From JAAZZIT01 sp964480525 (lineage in GTDB: Bacteria; Bacillota; Clostridia; Oscillospirales; Ruminococcaceae): DNA of 64,000 bases. The position numbers and the translations under genes were made by a program. Below are positions 60,406 through 64,000 of this stretch, piece after piece; position 1 is the stretch's first letter, and the number at the start of each line of letters is the position of its first letter. The DNA is taken from positions 43,885 to 107,884 of the forward strand of contig CAYZOV010000004.1 in NCBI GenBank assembly GCA_964480525.1. Direction: 5' to 3'. The notes under the pieces were generated by a model, which had not been told where the DNA came from, did not search any database, and saw only the letters and a list, made by a program, of their open reading frames with translations.

Positions 60406-60939
60406 ATGGACATCAATCTTAACAATCCGATTATTGCTTATTCGGAAGCGGGAAAACCTTTTCCGTATGTAAAACTGTTTTTAAAGGTTACGGCAAAGTA
60501 TATTGAGGAATATAAAAATGTTCCGTATGAAAGACTTACCGAAAAAGACCAGTCGGTGGCACTTGCGAGAATTATTAAAAAAATGGAATGTAACGGCGTT
60601 CCGCTGAGGTCGTATTTTGAAAAGGAATTTGAAAAATGGGACACTTTGGAAAATTCCGAAAAGATTATGCAGGTTGTGGAAACTGTTTCAAAGGATATGT
60701 TCTGCTGTTTTGACAGAAATCTTGACGACGCAGACGGTTATTTTAAGCGTTCAAACAGAATTTATTGCATAAACGACGGGGAAAAACGTGATTATTTTGC
60801 TTATTTGGAAAAGGACAAAAAGTCGCTTTTCGGAAAAGCAAAACCAAAGTCCGTTTATCATACATATTTTGCGGAATTGATTGAAAAATCACAGTTGGGT
60901 CTTTTGACCAAAAACACCGACGAAGAAAAAGCACAGTAA
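60406..60939 (+). CDS. Hypothetical protein, 177 residues
   Basis: The ATG at 60406 follows a perfect AAGGAG (60391-60396). The protein is soluble, rich in lysine, tyrosine and phenylalanine, with a central MFCCFDRNLDDADGYF segment and a basic C-terminal part (KDKKSLFGKAKPKSVYH). No motif is known to me. It follows the coiled-coil protein gene and precedes the cyclophilin gene by 31 bases, so the three may be co-transcribed. Confidence 0.7.
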   Translation: MDINLNNPIIAYSEAGKPFPYVKLFLKVTAKYIEEYKNVPYERLTEKDQSVALARIIKKMECNGVPLRSYFEKEFEKWDTLENSEKIMQVVETVSKDMFCCFDRNLDDADGYFKRSNRIYCINDGEKRDYFAYLEKDKKSLFGKAKPKSVYHTYFAELIEKSQLGLLTKNTDEEKAQ

Positions 60940-60970
60940 ATTTTGAAATAACGAAAGGAATGTTTTTAAA

Positions 60971-61441
60971 ATGGTAGTAATTGAAATGACAAACGGCAAA
61001 AAAATCAAGCTTGAACTTTACCCTGACGCAGCGCCGATTACGGTTAAGAATTTTGAAAAACTTGTTTCGGAAAAATTCTACGACGGACTTATTTTCCACA
61101 GAGTAATCAACGGATTTATGATTCAGGGCGGCGACCCGCAAGGCACAGGTATGGGCGGCGCAAAGGAAAAAATCAAGGGCGAATTCAGAGCAAACGGCGT
61201 TGACAACCCGATTAAGCATACCCGTGGCGTAATTTCAATGGCACGTTCACAAATGCCGAACTCAGCAAGTTCGCAGTTTTTCATTATGCACAAAGACGCT
61301 CCGCACCTTGACGGACAGTATGCCGCTTTCGGTAAAGTTGTTGAGGGTATTGAGGTGGTTGACGAAATCGCAGAAGTTGACACCGACTGGAACGACAAAC
61401 CGCTTGTTGAACAGAAAATCAAGAGCATTACTATTGAATAA
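60971..61441 (+). CDS. Cyclophilin-type peptidyl-prolyl cis-trans isomerase
   Basis: A 156-residue single-domain cyclophilin. YDGLIFHRVINGFMIQGGDPQGTGMGG near 36-62 and ARSQMPNSASSQFFIMHKDAPHLDGQYAAFGKVVEG near 92-127 hold the active-site Arg, Phe, Gln and His. No signal peptide is present, so it acts in the cytoplasm. It is followed by a terminator. Confidence 0.94.
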   Translation: MVVIEMTNGKKIKLELYPDAAPITVKNFEKLVSEKFYDGLIFHRVINGFMIQGGDPQGTGMGGAKEKIKGEFRANGVDNPIKHTRGVISMARSQMPNSASSQFFIMHKDAPHLDGQYAAFGKVVEGIEVVDEIAEVDTDWNDKPLVEQKIKSITIE

Positions 61442-61451
61442 TCTGCAAACA

Positions 61452-61488
61452 AAACCGTCTTTGTTTTATTAAAAAAAGGCGGTTTTTT
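61452..61488 (+). terminator. Terminator after the cyclophilin gene
   Basis: AAACCG (61452-61457) pairs with CGGTTT (61480-61485), extended inward by TCTTT/AAAGG, and is followed by a T run. Confidence 0.75.
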
Positions 61489-61561
61489 CTTTTTGTTCAA
61501 TTTGCGCAAAAGGGTGTCGGAAAATGTCGGAAATTTATGTAAAATTTCTTTTTGAAAAAGC

Positions 61562-61590
61562 TTGACATTTGTTTGGATTTTTTGTATAAT
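61562..61590 (+). promoter_or_regulatory. Promoter of the str operon
   Basis: Perfect TTGACA (61562-61567) and perfect TATAAT (61585-61590) are 17 bases apart, the strongest promoter in the window, as expected for a ribosomal operon. Confidence 0.85.
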
Positions 61591-61657
61591 TAACAGGTAT
61601 GCTGACATAGTGTGAAAGTATGTCCATATTAAAATTTTTGAGGAAAGGAGAGAGAAT

Positions 61658-62083
61658 ATGCCAACCTTTAACCAGTTAGTAAGAAAGGGTAGAGATGTAC
61701 TCGACGTTAAGTCAACTGCTCCGGCACTTCAGAAAGGATATAACTCCAAGAAGAAGACCACAATCGACCAGAGCTGTCCGCAAAAGAGAGGCGTTTGTAC
61801 AGCAGTAAGAACTGCTACACCAAAGAAGCCTAACTCAGCTATGAGAAAGATTGCCAGAGTAAGACTTACAAACGGTTTTGAGGTAACAGCTTATATCCCT
61901 GGTATCGGTCATAACCTTCAGGAACACTCTGTTGTTCTTATCAGAGGCGGAAGAGTTAAGGACCTCCCTGGTGTACGTTACCACATTATCAGAGGTACTC
62001 TTGACGCACAGGGCGTTGCAAAGAGAATGCAGTCACGTTCTAAGTACGGCGCAAAGAGACCAAAGGCAGGAGCTGCTAAGTAA
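61658..62083 (+). CDS. rpsL: 30S ribosomal protein S12
   Basis: A 141-residue S12, the decoding-centre protein. PTFNQLVRKGR at the start, CPQKRGVCTAVRTATPKKPNSAMRKIARVRL and IPGIGHNLQEHSVVLIRGGRVKDLPGVRYHIIRG are diagnostic. The first part of the protein (TAPALQKGYNSKKKTTID) contains a short insertion relative to enteric S12, as is common in Firmicutes. It starts the str operon (rpsL-rpsG-fusA), behind GAAAGGAGAG. Confidence 0.97.
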   Translation: MPTFNQLVRKGRDVLDVKSTAPALQKGYNSKKKTTIDQSCPQKRGVCTAVRTATPKKPNSAMRKIARVRLTNGFEVTAYIPGIGHNLQEHSVVLIRGGRVKDLPGVRYHIIRGTLDAQGVAKRMQSRSKYGAKRPKAGAAK

Positions 62084-62099
62084 TTTTTAAGCAGACCGA

Positions 62100-62226
62100 A
62101 AATTATTGTAGAAACTCAACTACCACAGTTAAGTGGAGATTATATAGATGATATATCTCTCCATTGGACTGACGGAGCTAAGGGTAATACCTTAGAACGA
62201 GTACCTATGAGTTCATTTATATTGTG
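62100..62226 (+). promoter_or_regulatory. Foldable S12-S7 intercistronic region, possible translational control element
   Basis: The 158-base gap between rpsL and rpsG is long for this operon. AACTCA (62113-62118) and TGAGTT (62208-62213) are complementary and would enclose three hairpins: CCAC/GTGG (62123-62136); GAGAT..ATAT with ATAT..ATCTC (about 62136-62160); and CTAAGG (62178-62183) with CCTTAG (62190-62195). The region ends just before the rpsG ribosome binding site. In E. coli S7 represses its own operon by binding the S12-S7 gap; a similar role here is an inference. Confidence 0.45.
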
Positions 62227-62241
62227 AAGGAGGGAATTATA

Positions 62242-62712
62242 GTGCCAAGAAGAGGTAAAATTGCAAAGAGAGATGTTTTGCAGGACCCAATTTACAACTC
62301 AAAGCTTGTTACTCGTCTTATCAACAACATTATGCTTGACGGTAAGAAGGGTGTAGCTCAGAAGATTGTATACGGTGCATTTGAAATCGTTGAAGAAAAG
62401 ACAGGTAAACCAGCACTCGAAGCTTTTGAACAGGCAATGGAAAACATTATGCCACAGCTCGAAGTTAAGGCTCGTCGTGTGGGTGGTGCAACCTACCAGG
62501 TTCCTATGGAGGTTAGACCTGAAAGACGTCAGACGCTCGGCTTGAGATGGATTACAAAATACTCAAGAGAACGTAACGAAGAAACTATGAAGGAAAGACT
62601 TGCTGCAGAAATCATGGACGCTCTTAACGGCGTCGGCGGTTCATGCAAGAAGCGTGACGATACTCATAAGATGGCAGAAGCTAACAAGGCTTTCGCTCAT
62701 TTCAGATGGTAA
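62242..62712 (+). CDS. rpsG: 30S ribosomal protein S7
   Basis: A 156-residue S7, the 16S rRNA assembly-initiating protein of the 30S head. PRRGKIAKRDVLQDPIYNSKLVTRLINNIMLDGKK at the start and RRVGGATYQVPMEVRPERRQTLGLRWI near 75-101 are diagnostic. The start is GTG 62242 behind AAGGAGGG; an in-frame GTG at 62224 precedes that site. It lies 21 bases before fusA. Confidence 0.97.
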   Translation: MPRRGKIAKRDVLQDPIYNSKLVTRLINNIMLDGKKGVAQKIVYGAFEIVEEKTGKPALEAFEQAMENIMPQLEVKARRVGGATYQVPMEVRPERRQTLGLRWITKYSRERNEETMKERLAAEIMDALNGVGGSCKKRDDTHKMAEANKAFAHFRW

Positions 62713-62733
62713 TAGTATAAAAAGGAGGAAATT

Positions 62734-64000
62734 ATGGCAAGAGATTGTTCATTGCAGGATACCAGAAATATCGGTATCATGGCTCACATTGACGCTGGTA
62801 AGACAACGACAACAGAGCGTATCCTTTTTTATACCGGTGTAAACCACAAAATTGGAGAAACTCATGATGGTGCCGCAACTATGGACTGGATGGCACAGGA
62901 GCAGGAAAGAGGTATTACAATTACTTCTGCTGCTACAACTTGTTACTGGAAAGGTCATAGACTTAACATCATCGACACCCCAGGACACGTTGACTTTACA
63001 GTTGAAGTTGAACGTTCACTCAGAGTTCTTGACGGCTCTGTAACCGTTCTTTGTGCTAAGGGTGGTGTTGAACCTCAGACAGAAACAGTTTGGAGACAGG
63101 CTGATAACTACAAGGTTCCGAGAATGGTATACGTTAATAAGATGGATATTATGGGTGCAGACTTTTACAGAGTTCTCGAAATGCTCCATTCCAGACTTAA
63201 AACAAATGCTGTTCCAATCCAGCTTCCAATCGGAGCAGAAGATACTTTCAAGGGAATTATCGACCTTCTTGAAATGAAGGCATACGTTTACTACGACGAC
63301 CTCGGAAACGACATCAGAGTTGAAGATATCCCGGCAGACATGATGGAACTCGCTGAAAAGTACAGAGGCGAACTTCTTGAACACGTTGCTGAACAGGACG
63401 AAGAACTCATGATGAAATATCTCGACGGAGAAGAACTCACAATCGAAGAAATGAAGACTTGTATCAGAAAGTCAACTATTGCTAACACAATGGTTCCTGT
63501 ATGCTGCGGTACTTCATACAAGAATAAGGGCGTTCAGAAGCTTCTTGACGCAATTGTTGATTATATGCCTGCTCCGACAGATATTGAAGACATTAAGGGT
63601 GTAAACCCTGAAACAGACGAAGAATGTACAAGACCTTCTTCTGATGACGAGCCTTTCTCGGCTCTCGCATTTAAGATTGCTACTGACCCATTTGTTGGTA
63701 AACTTTGCTATTTCAGAGTTTACTCAGGTGTTCTTGAAGCAGGCTCTAACGTTTATAACGCTACAAAGGGCAAAAACGAAAGAATCGGTAGAATCCTTCA
63801 AATGCACTCAAACCACAGAAAAGATATTGATATTATCTACGCAGGTGATATCGGTGCTGCTGTTGGTCTTAAAAATACAACAACAGGTGACACACTTTGC
63901 GATGAAAAACACCCTGTAATTTTGGAATCTATGGAATTCCCTGAGCCTGTTATTCAGCTCGCTATCGAACCGAAAACTAAGGCAGGTCAGGAAAAAATGG
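62734..64000 (+). CDS. fusA: Elongation factor G, canonical copy, N-terminal part (cut by window end)
   Basis: The reading frame is open from ATG 62734, behind AAAGGAGG, to the window end, giving about 422 residues of an expected ~690. NIGIMAHIDAGKTTTTERILFYTG near residue 12 is the P-loop; EQERGITITSAATTCYW is switch I; IIDTPGHVDFTVEVERSLRV keeps the catalytic His; VYVNKMD is the base-recognition motif; domain II begins near DEPFSALAFKIATDPFVGKL. This is the housekeeping EF-G of the str operon; compare the divergent paralog at 11772, which lacks the switch II His. The 3' end lies outside the window. Confidence 0.97.
   Translation, partial: MARDCSLQDTRNIGIMAHIDAGKTTTTERILFYTGVNHKIGETHDGAATMDWMAQEQERGITITSAATTCYWKGHRLNIIDTPGHVDFTVEVERSLRVLDGSVTVLCAKGGVEPQTETVWRQADNYKVPRMVYVNKMDIMGADFYRVLEMLHSRLKTNAVPIQLPIGAEDTFKGIIDLLEMKAYVYYDDLGNDIRVEDIPADMMELAEKYRGELLEHVAEQDEELMMKYLDGEELTIEEMKTCIRKSTIANTMVPVCCGTSYKNKGVQKLLDAIVDYMPAPTDIEDIKGVNPETDEECTRPSSDDEPFSALAFKIATDPFVGKLCYFRVYSGVLEAGSNVYNATKGKNERIGRILQMHSNHRKDIDIIYAGDIGAAVGLKNTTTGDTLCDEKHPVILESMEFPEPVIQLAIEPKTKAGQEKM

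Noticed and set aside
62100..62226. Small ribozyme or group I/II intron fragment in the rpsL-rpsG gap
   Set aside because: I could find neither a hammerhead core nor a group II domain V pattern; the stems are explained more simply by an mRNA control element.

Overview
The window reads as chromosome from a low-to-middle GC Gram-positive bacterium of the class Clostridia, probably an Oscillospirales/Ruminococcaceae-type gut commensal. The evidence is strong AGGAGG-type ribosome binding sites with frequent GTG/TTG starts, the Prp protease next to an L27 with a cleavable N-terminus, the CdaA-CdaR pair, an ECF-type vitamin transporter, a LytTR/GHKL two-component pair, DUF3343, and an L-fucose salvage enzyme. 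The genus is an inference; no 16S gene is present. I found no tRNA, rRNA, CRISPR array, transposase or prophage.

Layout. 1-2300: the rplU-prp-rpmA ribosomal operon and obg. 2300-2600: a promoter followed by a hairpin-rich stretch closed by a perfect inverted repeat, a candidate structured RNA. 2650-9270: pncB, then a toroid protein, a DUF4430 protein and a complete ECF transporter (T, fused A-A', S). The toroid and DUF4430 proteins resemble the two halves of animal transcobalamin/intrinsic factor, so this may be a corrinoid capture and import system. 9286-15528: a MATE exporter, a GNAT enzyme, an EF-G paralog, and a class V aminotransferase with DUF3343. 15737-22046: the c-di-AMP genes cdaA-cdaR, an FAD protein, MscL, an Mrp ATPase and a VanY-like peptidase. 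22381-24565: a LytTR regulator and GHKL kinase, with an 18-base T tract just upstream of their promoter.

24981-46716 is a surface polysaccharide locus. It begins with nucleotide-sugar genes (rfbB, a UDP-glucuronate epimerase, ugd). A markedly AT-rich assembly block follows: WecG/TagA-type and other glycosyltransferases, a beta-propeller protein, a pyruvyl transferase, a Wzy-like polymerase, a Wzx-like flippase, an FrhB-like protein and a separate ferredoxin. The locus ends with GDP-fucose supply by two routes: an AraC regulator with a bifunctional fucokinase/GDP-fucose pyrophosphorylase (salvage), and the convergent gmd-fcl-manC operon (de novo), with manA diverging from gmd. No priming phosphoglycosyltransferase or chain-length regulator was found, so the locus cannot be complete by itself.

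46733-54701 is a co-directional metabolic run: methyltransferase, ROK glucokinase, ilvD, pyrC-pyrF-pyrK-pyrD, ruvX. 54731-60939 holds two half-size TSUP permease genes, a large FN3/serine-hydrolase lipoprotein, and a set of unknown genes that includes a J-domain-like membrane protein. 60971-64000 is a cyclophilin gene, then the str operon (rpsL, rpsG, fusA truncated by the window edge) with an unusually long, foldable S12-S7 intercistronic region.

Start codons were chosen mainly from ribosome binding site spacing. Functions come from recognised motifs without database searches, so family names are firmer than substrate assignments.
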